Shown here: in pieces, positions 1 through 5,611 of the stretch
Layout of the letters: every line of letters begins with the position of its first letter
How positions within the stretch are numbered: the stretch's first letter is position 1
Assembly: GCA_003661105.1 (NCBI GenBank)
Contig: QMVM01000111.1
Span: forward strand, 1 to 6,546
From: Methanosarcinales archaeon
GTDB lineage: Archaea > Halobacteriota > Methanosarcinia > Methanosarcinales > Methanogasteraceae
DNA length: 6,546 nt
Direction of reading: 5' to 3'
The notes under the pieces: model-generated
Seen by the model: the letters and a program-made list of their open reading frames with translations, nothing else
The model's database searches: none
What the model was told of the DNA's origin: nothing
Made by a program: the position numbers and the translations under genes

Positions 1-9
1 AAATTAAAT
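1..9 (+). promoter_or_regulatory. Possible TATA box for the flippase-like gene
   Basis: The first nine bases, AAATTAAAT, are A/T-only except for one C just after them and end 25 bases before the ATG at 35. That is the distance expected between an archaeal TATA box and the start of a leaderless transcript. An in-frame TAA (5-7) lies within it, so the gene cannot begin further upstream. The window edge hides any BRE element, so the call rests on spacing and composition only. Confidence 0.3.
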
Positions 10-34
10 CAGATTGCAGCCACACATTACTACT

Positions 35-1063
35 ATGAAGTGGCTTCCGAAGATGATCGTTATCTGTGCGATCATAAGCATACTCTCAACGGTCGCGGTT
101 CTTCTCTACACATCCAACGAAGATACGATACCTTGTCTCTGTGCGATACAGCCAGTCTACTTGCTGGCAGCGGTTCTCCTGCACATCATCTCTTATGGTA
201 TCTGGGGGTTTCGGATATCAGTACTCTGCCGGAGTCTTGGCGAGCATGTGGGTATCATCAAGTCAACCGAGGTTGCAACCTCAAGCCTACTTATGATGGC
301 AGTCACTCCATCGAGCGCGGGCGGCGAGCCGGTCATGGTCTACATGCTCACGAAGGAAGGGTTAACGATAGGGAAGTCGTCCGCGATCGTCGTTGCAGGG
401 AGATTATTCGATGCAGTCCTGCTCCTCCTTGCGCTCCCGCTTGCAATAATTACGTTAAAAGGCGTATCGTTCGAACTCGACATCCTCCTCATAGCTGCCG
501 CGCTTACTATGGTGCTGGCGATATCCGTATTATGGACGATCATATTCAATCACGGTCGGTTCATCTCGGCGGTCACCGCGGTATGTGGGAGGGTCTTTCA
601 TCTTGTCGGACTCAGGGATATCCCTGATACGATCATCGGAAGGATAGAAGAGGAGATAATCGAGTTCCAAGACAGTTTCATAACAGGCGCCCGTGGCAGG
701 AGATTGGACATGCTTCTCGCAGCCGGCGCAACCACCATCTTCTGGACCGTCGAGTTCATGCTCATTCCGCTCATCCTCTACGGGCTCAATGTACCGAATG
801 CGTTCTCCCTGATCGCGGTCGCGTTTGCAGCCCAGGTAATCATCTCGATCGTCATGGTCGTGCCCCTGACACCGGGCGCGTCTGGGATTGCAGAACTCTC
901 ATCCACCGCACTGCTGGCTACATTCATACCGCTCTATCTCGTTGGCATCGTGGTAATCTGCTGGAGGGCGGTGACATACTACTTAAACGTGATCGTGGGC
1001 GCGTTCGTGAGCATCAGGATCGTGAAGAACATGGATTACATCAAAAATCGGTTCTCCAGGTGA
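35..1063 (+). CDS. Flippase-like / LPG-synthase-TM family integral membrane protein (UPF0104)
   Basis: This is a 342-residue polytopic membrane protein of the lysylphosphatidylglycerol-synthase transmembrane (flippase-like, UPF0104) family. Seen in the sequence: hydrophobic segments near residues 7-26, 40-63, 80-104, 117-140, 147-171, 228-251, 258-281 and 292-328. Two family signatures are present, TPSSAGGEP at 91-99 and PLTPGASGIAE at 277-287. A charged, amphipathic cytoplasmic-type loop lies around 195-226. Archaeal members are usually annotated as putative lipid or glycolipid flippases, but the substrate is unknown and I do not assign one. An in-frame TTG at 14 is an alternative start. ATG at 35 is preferred because no Shine-Dalgarno precedes either, and the A/T box at 1-9 fits a leaderless transcript beginning near 35. 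The length is normal for the family and the reading frame is intact. The next gene begins 74 bp downstream on the same strand. Confidence 0.88.
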   Translation: MKWLPKMIVICAIISILSTVAVLLYTSNEDTIPCLCAIQPVYLLAAVLLHIISYGIWGFRISVLCRSLGEHVGIIKSTEVATSSLLMMAVTPSSAGGEPVMVYMLTKEGLTIGKSSAIVVAGRLFDAVLLLLALPLAIITLKGVSFELDILLIAAALTMVLAISVLWTIIFNHGRFISAVTAVCGRVFHLVGLRDIPDTIIGRIEEEIIEFQDSFITGARGRRLDMLLAAGATTIFWTVEFMLIPLILYGLNVPNAFSLIAVAFAAQVIISIVMVVPLTPGASGIAELSSTALLATFIPLYLVGIVVICWRAVTYYLNVIVGAFVSIRIVKNMDYIKNRFSR

Positions 1064-1137
1064 GTTCGTTTCATTCTCGATCTGCAAAACATCGGGGTAT
1101 GCATCATTTGATTGATTAGAAGGTCGTACCACTAAAT

Positions 1138-2387
1138 ATGCCGACCGGATCAGAGGGCAAGGTGGTGAAAGCGGACACTCTGAAAGACATGTACCGCGTT
1201 TTTGCTTATGAGCCGTTGACCGGGGATGATTTCGGGTATTATGTAAAGAGAGAAAGCCCGAGAGAGAATTTCAGACTGGGTCTGCTGTGCGGCGGAGAGC
1301 GGTATCTGCTTGCCGGGAATAGCGGCTGCGGCAAATCAACCGAACTGATCAGATTATCCGATGAGCTTAAAGATGATTTCTTTGTGGTTTATTTTTCAGT
1401 GGAAGGGGAACTGGACATCGACGACCTGCAGTGCGAGGATGTGCTGGTTGCAATCGGGCTTAAGATATTCAAGGAGTCTAAACGATTAGAAGAGGATGGA
1501 TCTATCGAGAAATTAAACACTGATATCATAGACGACTTCTATGAATTTCTCTCTGATGTAACAGAGATAAAAGTAGGGGGGAGAATAAGAGAATAAGGAG
1601 TCGGGGCTAAACTAACATATCTACTCAGTTTTTCGGGCTGGTTAAAGAGTGAATCAAGAACCAGAGTGGAGATGCGAAGAAAGTTGGAGCATCGATTGAG
1701 CGATCTTATCGAGAGAATCGATAACATGGCAAGTGAGGCGGAAATCAAGACTAAAAAACCTGTTCTCGTCATAGTGGATGATCTGGAGAATATACCAAGA
1801 ATAGACGCGGCAAAGAAGTTGTTTTATGAAGATATAGGCGTGTTACTACAGATAAAACCCAGAATGATCTACACAATTCCTATTTCTCTCGTACTTGATC
1901 CGATTTTTGCTCAGATCAAATCGAGATTTGATGATGATCAAACACTTCCGAATATAAAAATAAAGGATGGGACGGTAACCTATTAACAGGCGGCAAAGAA
2001 TTTTTTGAGAATTTTGTTACTAATCGGATAGGGAATAAACGATTGATCGAGAGAGAAGCTCTGGATTTTGCGATTGAGATGGGTGGGGGGGTTCTTGGGC
2101 AGTTTGTGAACATCATACGGAATTCCGCCATATATGCTCTGCAGGATGGAGATGACTGTATAAAAAAGTGGCATATAGAACTATATGTGCACAAGGAACG
2201 GAGAAGTTTTGATCGATTTCTCAGTTATGATGATATTGAATTTTTAAAAGCGATTCGTGATAACAAAGATGCAAGAGACGGAAATACTTTATTAATGCTT
2301 CTTCATTCTTTAAGCATCCTTGAATACCAGAACGATAACAACTGGTTCGATGTGAATCCGATCATCGTACCGCTGTTAGAAAAATGA
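1138..2387 (+). pseudogene. Broken P-loop (AAA/STAND-like) ATPase, about 415 codons, with one nonsense codon and one frameshift
   Basis: Three ORF pieces together make one ATPase. The first (1138-1596) has Walker A GNSGCGKST at residues 60-68 (nt 1315-1341) after an N-terminal YRVFAYEPLTGDD segment. An in-frame TAA at 1594-1596 ends it, but the same frame resumes with GVGAKL and reaches Walker B VLVIVDDLEN (aspartates at 1777-1782). That frame stops at 1984. Homologous-looking sequence continues one frame back (DGNLLTGGKEFFENF, then a helical region ending NPIIVPLLEK, stop 2385-2387). This indicates loss of one base near 1966-1971 (GATGGGAC). The fold resembles prokaryotic AAA/STAND regulatory ATPases that carry a C-terminal helical domain. 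That assignment is from motifs, and the biological role is unknown. The ORF overlaps the next gene by ATGA. Either the gene is dead or the sequence has two local errors. Codon choice is similar to its neighbours. Confidence 0.8.
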
Positions 2388-2683
2388 TCGATGCAAACGA
2401 CCTCTTAGATGTCTAAAGCGAACTTGGGCGAATTGTTATGGGGTTGGAAGTAATCGCGCTGACCACGGCGCAGATCGGAACACTGTTTTCAGCTACAGGG
2501 CGATATAGAGAAGCACTGCAAAATTTCATGACCGCAGCCGCAATATTTGAAAAATTGGGTTCGCCATATCTAAAGACCGTACTCAACTGCATCGACACCA
2601 TAAAACAGGAACTCGATGAAGAACAGTTTAGCCAATATCTCCGAAACTTTTCAGATTTATATAACCACCCCCACCACCCCTAA
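2384..2683 (+). pseudogene. TPR-protein remnant coupled to the broken ATPase
   Basis: An ATG at 2384 overlaps the ATPase stop as ATGA and opens a 99-codon frame. The frame is cut by TAA at 2414-2416 after ten codons. Beyond it the same frame reads through one good tetratricopeptide repeat: AQIGTLFSATGRY, then EALQNF, then AAIFEKLGSP. The repeat matches the G/Y/A/F/A/P spacing of the 34-residue motif. A charged helix follows (about 2580-2660), of the kind that closes TPR proteins. An internal ATG at 2438 would give an 81-aa product. Intact TPR partners normally hold several repeats, so this looks internally shortened as well as interrupted. If translated from 2438 it could still be a single-repeat protein. 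I judge decay more likely because the neighbouring ATPase is also broken. The C-terminus NHPHHP comes from a C-rich tract and is probably not original. Confidence 0.65.
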
Positions 2684-2686
2684 AAA
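2682..2686 (-). terminator. Possible T-run terminator for the minus-strand kinase-purH operon
   Basis: Reading on the minus strand, a TTTTT run lies 10 bases past the stop of the MinD-like remnant. Archaeal transcription commonly ends at T-runs without a hairpin. The run is short, so this is a weak call. Confidence 0.3.
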
Positions 2687-2695
2687 CCGCGTCTT

Positions 2696-2831
2696 TCACT
2701 CATCCACCACGCCATCCGTGATCGCTTCCCGGATATCTGATATCGGTTGCGTCTCAGGAAGCAAGAGCGTGAGACCTATAGCGACCGTAGTCGTCCCTGC
2801 CGCTTTTCCCGCTTGCAACTGATATAATCAC
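2696..2831 (-). pseudogene. Remnant of a MinD/Mrp-like P-loop ATPase
   Basis: A GTG at 2831-2829 overlaps the purH stop as GTGA and begins MIISVASGKSG (initiator read as Met). This is very close to the start of the MinD-superfamily, ferredoxin-associated archaeal ATPases, whose N-terminus is typically a VASGKGGTGKTT-like deviant Walker A. After the GGC at 2801-2799 the frame is lost. The match resumes in a second frame from 2797 as GTTTVAIGLTLLLPE, which fits loss of two bases near 2798. The P-loop lysine that should follow the glycine is Thr (ACG, 2794-2792). The second frame then ends after a short IREAITDGVVDE tail at TGA 2698-2696. About 45 codons remain of a family that usually has well over 200, so most of the gene is deleted. 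Whether the tail derives from the true C-terminus is a guess. It closes the operon headed by the UPF0200 kinase. Confidence 0.55.
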
Positions 2832-3328
2832 GATTGCATCCCCTCAAGAAGTTTGCCTGCCTTTGATTCGTACTCCACTATGTACGCGGACGCCCGGATG
2901 GCAAGAGCCAGTCCTGTTTCGGGGGAAACACCACCCTTATCGCGAATCTCTTCGATCACACCACCGTACTGATCCGGATCGGATACAGCGGCGACATTCC
3001 CAAAATTCTTTATCGCCGACTTCAGTAGCGCAACACCGCCAATATCCATGCTCGCAATCGAGCTCATCGGGATCAGGTTCACTACAACAATTCCGATCTC
3101 TCCTGTCGCGATTGCGGCGTGGACTTCCGGATGGAGTGTCTTTATCCTGCCACCAAGCATCTCAGAAAATCCTGTCAACTCAGATACGTGGCTTACCTGA
3201 ATCCCGTTTCGTAAAATCTCTCTTGCAGTGCCTTCTGTTGCGACCATCTCTATTCCAAGACCGGACAGACCATTTGCGAACTTTTTCAGGTATCTTTTAT
3301 CAGATACACTTATCAGGGCTTTTTTCAT
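2828..3328 (-). CDS. purH: Stand-alone IMP cyclohydrolase domain of PurH (MGS-like fold)
   Basis: This 166-residue protein matches the N-terminal, MGS-like IMP cyclohydrolase half of bacterial PurH. It lacks the AICAR transformylase half. By homology it would close the ring of FAICAR to give IMP in the cytoplasm, the last step of de novo purine synthesis. Visible motifs are ALISVSDK (4-11), the T-x-G-T-A loop (31-35), GRIKTLHP (60-67) with the lysine at 63, DIGG (95-98), the catalytic-type AIKN with Lys107, and SDPDQYG. The segment between TLHP and VVVNL is much shorter than in bacterial PurH, making the domain compact. Stand-alone cyclohydrolase domains are known in some archaea that make FAICAR with a separate enzyme. 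GGGAG (3340-3336) sits seven bases before the ATG and supports the start. It lies downstream of the UPF0200 kinase and a broken small ORF, and its stop overlaps a MinD-like remnant. Confidence 0.85.
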   Translation of the reverse strand: MKKALISVSDKRYLKKFANGLSGLGIEMVATEGTAREILRNGIQVSHVSELTGFSEMLGGRIKTLHPEVHAAIATGEIGIVVVNLIPMSSIASMDIGGVALLKSAIKNFGNVAAVSDPDQYGGVIEEIRDKGGVSPETGLALAIRASAYIVEYESKAGKLLEGMQS

Positions 3329-3354
3329 TTCAATTCTCCCAATCTTGGACTAGT

Positions 3355-3543
3355 TTACATCTTTTCCATGATTTCAAGAGATTCTTTGTCTTCTTCGAGA
3401 ATTTCGTCGATCTCTTTCAGTGCTACCTTTTTGGGAACCTTTATGATTTAGATCTCTGTCTTCGGTCAGTACGAATCTGCTAAACGTTTCCATGGTTTAT
3501 CGCTACTTGCGTCATCAGAAGTTGGTATTATAATTTTGGTCAT
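3355..3543 (-). pseudogene. Small 62-codon ORF with two in-frame stops, between kinase and purH
   Basis: An ATG at 3543 overlaps the kinase stop as ATGA, so a real gene once started here. The frame reads MTKIIIPTSDDASSDKPW and so on for 25 codons, then TGA at 3468-3466. TAA at 3450-3448 follows six codons later. After that the same frame reads an uninterrupted acidic helical tail, IIKVPKKVALKEIDEILEE, to TAA at 3357-3355. Between the two stops another frame reads LTEDRDL, which would join smoothly to IIKVPKK. The break may therefore be a pair of compensating one-base indels rather than two nonsense changes. I do not recognise the family. The size, charge and lysine/proline strand followed by an acidic helix resemble small regulatory proteins such as antitoxins, but nothing decides this. 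The purH start is 26 bases downstream. Confidence 0.5.
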
Positions 3544-4106
3544 CTTTCCTTTGTACTTTGCTTGGCTTTGCCGATCATAAACTCCACATCCCTCCGAAAC
3601 CGGCCGATCTTGCCAGTATTTCGGATTACATGGTCCGCAGATGCGATCGCCTCGCTGATACCCCACCGCATCTCGCGCTCGTCCCGCGCCTTTAATGAGT
3701 CCATGCTTGTGACGGCATCGGATCGTTTTCTGCCGGAGATGCGTTTCAGGCGCGTATCGATCGGCGTATCGATCGCTATCAGCATAAAATCGTCTCCGAA
3801 CTCGCATCTGAAGCAATCCACCTCGATAAGTCCCCTGATCCCGTCGATCACCACCGTATCAGCCGTTCCACAGAGTTTGCGGATCACTGGCACGCACCGC
3901 TTTGCAATCGCATCCATCCCTTCTGCTGCCCTTAACTGGTCAGCAAGCCCGCCAATATTCGCGTCAATCGCGTCAAGCCCGCATCTCTTCGCTTCTTCCC
4001 GCACGGCGTCACCCATCACAACCACGGGAATACCGCGCCTCTGCGCCACTCTTGACGCTTCCGACTTTCCTGATGCGGGCATGCCCACGAACGCGATGAT
4101 TCGCAT
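3540..4106 (-). CDS. UPF0200-family archaeal P-loop kinase-like protein
   Basis: This 188-residue soluble P-loop protein belongs to the archaeal UPF0200 family, often annotated as a dephospho-CoA-kinase-like or AAA-family nucleotide kinase. The substrate has not, to my knowledge, been settled. Visible features are Walker A GMPASGKS at 8-15, a GDAVREEAKR segment at 32-41, and VVIDGIRG at 85-92, which places the Walker B aspartate before a substrate loop. A basic lid-like region at 120-144 is rich in Arg (RLKRISGRKR and ARDEREMRW). Near the C-terminus, ADHVIRNTG is the conserved nucleoside-binding-type motif of this kinase superfamily. Length and motifs are complete. GAGGT (4118-4114) is seven bases upstream of the ATG and fixes the start. 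It heads a minus-strand operon that also contains the PurH cyclohydrolase domain. A purine or coenzyme link is possible but is context inference only. Confidence 0.85.
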   Translation of the reverse strand: MRIIAFVGMPASGKSEASRVAQRRGIPVVVMGDAVREEAKRCGLDAIDANIGGLADQLRAAEGMDAIAKRCVPVIRKLCGTADTVVIDGIRGLIEVDCFRCEFGDDFMLIAIDTPIDTRLKRISGRKRSDAVTSMDSLKARDEREMRWGISEAIASADHVIRNTGKIGRFRRDVEFMIGKAKQSTKER

Positions 4107-4113
4107 GTCCTAA

Positions 4114-4118
4114 ACCTC
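4114..4118 (-). promoter_or_regulatory. Shine-Dalgarno of the UPF0200 kinase
   Basis: GAGGT on the minus strand, seven bases before the ATG at 4106, matches the archaeal anti-Shine-Dalgarno CACCTC. It supports this start. Confidence 0.6.
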
Positions 4119-4153
4119 ATCTGGCGCAACCCTTAACTGTTGGGATTGCGATC

Positions 4154-4163
4154 ATAACATATT
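4154..4163 (-). promoter_or_regulatory. Possible TATA region of the kinase-purH operon
   Basis: On the minus strand AATATGTTATG is the only A/T-rich box upstream of the kinase. It lies 47-57 bases before the start codon. With the usual 25-base TATA-to-start distance, this would leave a leader of about 20 bases that includes the GAGGT site. It lies directly in front of the divergent tRNA, so the two transcription units may share this gap. Weak consensus. Confidence 0.3.
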
Positions 4164-4167
4164 GTGC

Positions 4168-4241
4168 GCCGCTGTGGCTTAGCTCGGTAAAGCGGCTGAT
4201 TCGTAATCAGCAGATCGTGGGTTCGAATCCCACCGGCGGCT
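4168..4241 (+). tRNA. tRNA-Thr, anticodon CGU
   Basis: A full cloverleaf of 74 bases can be drawn. The acceptor stem GCCGCTG pairs with CGGCGGC, with one G-U pair. The D stem GCTT pairs with AAGC around a nine-base loop containing GG. The anticodon stem GCTGA/TCAGC encloses the loop TTCGTAA, with anticodon CGT at 4202-4204. The T stem GTGGG/CCCAC encloses TTCGAAT. The variable loop is five bases. The anticodon reads ACG, threonine. The discriminator is U73 (4241), typical of archaeal tRNA-Thr, and CCA is not encoded because TTT follows directly. There is no intron. It lies divergent from the UPF0200 kinase operon. Confidence 0.96.
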
Positions 4242-4274
4242 TTTCATCAGTTGGCAAGAAAGAGGGGTTGTCGC

Positions 4275-4279
4275 TTTTT
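4275..4279 (+). terminator. Possible T-run terminator after tRNA-Thr
   Basis: TTTTT lies 33 bases past the tRNA 3' end, after a shorter TTTT run that directly abuts the tRNA (4241-4244). Either could end transcription in an archaeon. Weak sites. Confidence 0.3.
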
Positions 4280-4330
4280 AGAGTGAACTATCAGGTCTGA
4301 AGATTTCAGCAAACGTGTGCAGGTCTTAAA

Positions 4331-4400
4331 CACAAATGACACGAATATGGCAATAATTTCCCTTACATTCGTGAGATTCGTTTATTTGTGCCATTCGTGA
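4331..4400. repeat. Clustered ATTCGTG / CACGAAT degenerate repeats
   Basis: CACGAAT at 4340-4346 is perfectly inverted against ATTCGTG at 4367-4373 across 20 bases. Further copies are ATTCGT at 4376-4381 and ATTCGTG at 4393-4399. Longer arms, CACAAATGACACGAAT (4331-4346) and the complement of 4384-4399, match at 13 of 16 positions. The stretch is a family of short degenerate units in both orientations and can fold in more than one way. Function unknown. Confidence 0.6.
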
Positions 4401-4425
4401 CTGTGAGTGTAGCGAGCAGTTCCGA

Positions 4426-4448
4426 ATGCATAAAATCATTATGCATAA
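4426..4448. repeat. ATGCATAA direct repeat with overlapping palindrome
   Basis: ATGCATAA occurs at 4426-4433 and again at 4441-4448. The first copy also pairs with TTATGCAT at 4439-4446 across a five-base loop, and TTATGCATAA (4439-4448) is itself a perfect ten-base palindrome. The arrangement could be an operator for a dimeric regulator or a small hairpin. No adjacent promoter is evident. Confidence 0.5.
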
Positions 4449-4600
4449 GCAACACACCCCTCTAAAACGATTTTCTGAAATGTTAGAATTCCAAATTGCG
4501 CTTACGTGGTGGTATATCACCCAATAGTGGTAGACTATCGCATCTCAGGACAGTACCCAATTTCTGCCGCACTCCAACCCCGCCACATCCCCAGTACACA

Positions 4601-5515
4601 TCATGAGTCGCTGTACGGTATCTCGATCTCAAGAAAGTCCCTTGCGACCTGCACATGATCAAATACCTCTTCCGCATCCTTCAGGATCGGTGAGGGATCT
4701 GCATATCTCGAACTGATGTGCGTCAGCACCAGTTCCCGCACTCCTGCATCCTTTGCAATGATCGCCGCCTCCCTTGAGGTGGAGTGCATGGTCTCGCGTG
4801 CCCAACCGATGAGATCATGCGCCAGACTGCTGTCATGGATCAACAGATCCGCGCCACGGCTTGCTTCGAGCACCTCCTCAGTTGGTCTGGTATCTCCGGT
4901 GTAGACGATCTTGCGCCCGGGTCTCGGGCTGCCAAGCACATCATCAGGATGCACTGTAGTCCCGTCCACGACAACACTCTCGCCATGCTGCAATCTCGAA
5001 AATAACGGTCCCGGCGGGACTCCGAGTTTGATTGCCCGCTCCCGGTTGAATCGTCCGATTCGCTGGTGCTCAGAGAGTGCATATCCGATCGATGGCATAG
5101 TATGCTCGGTCCTGATAGCGAGAATATCGTACCCGTCCACTTCGAGTATATCTCCCGGGAACAGTTCTGTGACCTGCACCTCAAACTTTGGTCTGGTATG
5201 TCCGATGCGTGTGAGATGCTCGATCTGGTCTTTGGATCGCTCCGGCGCGTATATGAACAACGGGTCAGTCCGCCCCTGGAAGGACATGGTCTGGACCAGT
5301 CCCGGGATGCCAAGGATGTGATCGGCATGGAGGTGAGTGATGAATATGGACGAAAGTTTCATCATCCCGGTCTTCGCCCGCATCATCTGCTGCTGGGTTC
5401 CTTCGCCGCAATCAAAGAGCATCAGCTCGCCTTCGCGGTTGACAAGGATTGCGGACGGGTTCCTGTGCGGTGTCGGAAGCGAGCCGCCGGTTCCCAGGAA
5501 TATTACACGGAGCAT
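4601..5515 (-). CDS. rnz: Ribonuclease Z (tRNA 3'-end endonuclease)
   Basis: This 304-residue metallo-beta-lactamase fold protein is the short-form RNase Z. The enzyme cuts pre-tRNAs after the discriminator base so that CCA can be added. That fits a genome whose nearby tRNA-Thr does not encode CCA. Zinc ligands are visible in the family order: HLHADH at 61-66 (His61, His63, Asp65, His66), His138 in RTEHTMPS, Asp208 in YTGDTRP and His266 in LTHISSRY, with the catalytic-site His244 in MHST. The N-terminus LGTGGSLPTP is canonical. The flexible exosite arm region, rich in Gly and Pro, falls around residues 150-185, with PPGP at 167-170. Length and motifs are complete. No Shine-Dalgarno precedes the ATG. 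An A/T-rich box about 24-33 bases upstream fits a leaderless transcript. A strong hairpin lies about 60-95 bases upstream of the start. Confidence 0.96.
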   Translation of the reverse strand: MLRVIFLGTGGSLPTPHRNPSAILVNREGELMLFDCGEGTQQQMMRAKTGMMKLSSIFITHLHADHILGIPGLVQTMSFQGRTDPLFIYAPERSKDQIEHLTRIGHTRPKFEVQVTELFPGDILEVDGYDILAIRTEHTMPSIGYALSEHQRIGRFNRERAIKLGVPPGPLFSRLQHGESVVVDGTTVHPDDVLGSPRPGRKIVYTGDTRPTEEVLEASRGADLLIHDSSLAHDLIGWARETMHSTSREAAIIAKDAGVRELVLTHISSRYADPSPILKDAEEVFDHVQVARDFLEIEIPYSDS

Positions 5516-5538
5516 GTATGCTGTATTTCAGTCCGCGG

Positions 5539-5548
5539 GTATTTAGTT
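5539..5548 (-). promoter_or_regulatory. Possible TATA box of rnz
   Basis: On the minus strand AACTAAATAC ends 23 bases before the rnz ATG. That is the spacing for a leaderless archaeal transcript, consistent with the missing Shine-Dalgarno. Confidence 0.4.
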
Positions 5549-5573
5549 GTTATTATGATGATCGTTCACATCC

Positions 5574-5611
5574 GGGTAGGGGCGGGGCGACTCGCGGCAA
5601 GTCCCCTACCC
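5574..5611 (-). other. Strong GC-rich hairpin between the cupin and rnz
   Basis: GGGTAGGGG at 5574-5582 is a perfect nine-base inverted match to CCCCTACCC at 5603-5611, across a 20-base GC-rich loop. An alternative inner stem, GACT/AGTC with flanking G/C pairs, is also possible. On the minus strand the TAG stop of the 33-aa ORF lies in the first arm. No T-run follows, so it is not a classical terminator. It could be an RNA processing or stability element at the end of the priL-cupin transcript. Confidence 0.6.

Larger units (their letters stand above)
4242..4600. other. Gene-free stretch between tRNA-Thr and the 3' end of RNase Z
   Basis: No reading frame here looks like a protein. The short minus-strand frames (4326-4520, 4483-4677) run through repeats or into the RNase Z 3' end and have no motif. 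The stretch holds the tRNA downstream T-runs and a CAGGTCT direct repeat (4292-4298 and 4320-4326). It also has the ATTCGTG/CACGAAT repeat cluster (4331-4400), the ATGCATAA repeat/palindrome (4426-4448) and a small GGTGGTATATCACC palindrome (4508-4521). The repeats suggest intergenic repetitive DNA or a regulatory region between converging transcripts. Confidence 0.6.

Noticed and set aside
40..627. 195-codon plus-strand frame inside the flippase-like gene
   Set aside because: It is a His/Arg/Ser-rich shadow in another frame of a clear membrane protein.
1594..1596. The in-frame stop in the ATPase might be read as pyrrolysine
   Set aside because: Pyrrolysine uses UAG. This stop is UAA, and a separate frameshift downstream also breaks the gene.
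1960..2000. Programmed ribosomal frameshift joining the two ATPase frames
   Set aside because: There is no clear slippery heptamer with a following pseudoknot, and the upstream nonsense codon shows the gene is broken anyway.
2666..2681. G-quadruplex on the minus strand (GGGG and GG runs)
   Set aside because: Two of the four G-runs are only two bases long, too weak to claim.
2863..3483. Long plus-strand frame opposite purH
   Set aside because: It is rich in Ser, Gln, Leu and Arg, has no motif, and lies antisense to a recognised enzyme.
3466..3816. Minus-strand 116-codon frame overlapping the kinase 3' end
   Set aside because: The upstream part is an Arg-rich shadow of the kinase. Only its last 25 codons, from ATG 3543, are reported as part of the small broken gene.
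3562..4113. Plus-strand 183-codon frame opposite the UPF0200 kinase
   Set aside because: It is a mirror of the kinase codon bias, with low-complexity Ser/Ile/Pro composition and no family features.
4331..4400. CRISPR-like repeats
   Set aside because: The units are only about seven bases, irregularly spaced and in both orientations, with no spacer structure and no cas genes.
4326..4520. 64-codon minus-strand frame in the intergenic stretch
   Set aside because: It runs through the ATTCGTG repeats and the palindrome, is Cys/Ile/Ser-rich, and has no ribosome site or motif.
4840..5328. 162-codon minus-strand frame within rnz
   Set aside because: It is an alternative-frame shadow of RNase Z, whose metal-binding residues are all in the other frame.
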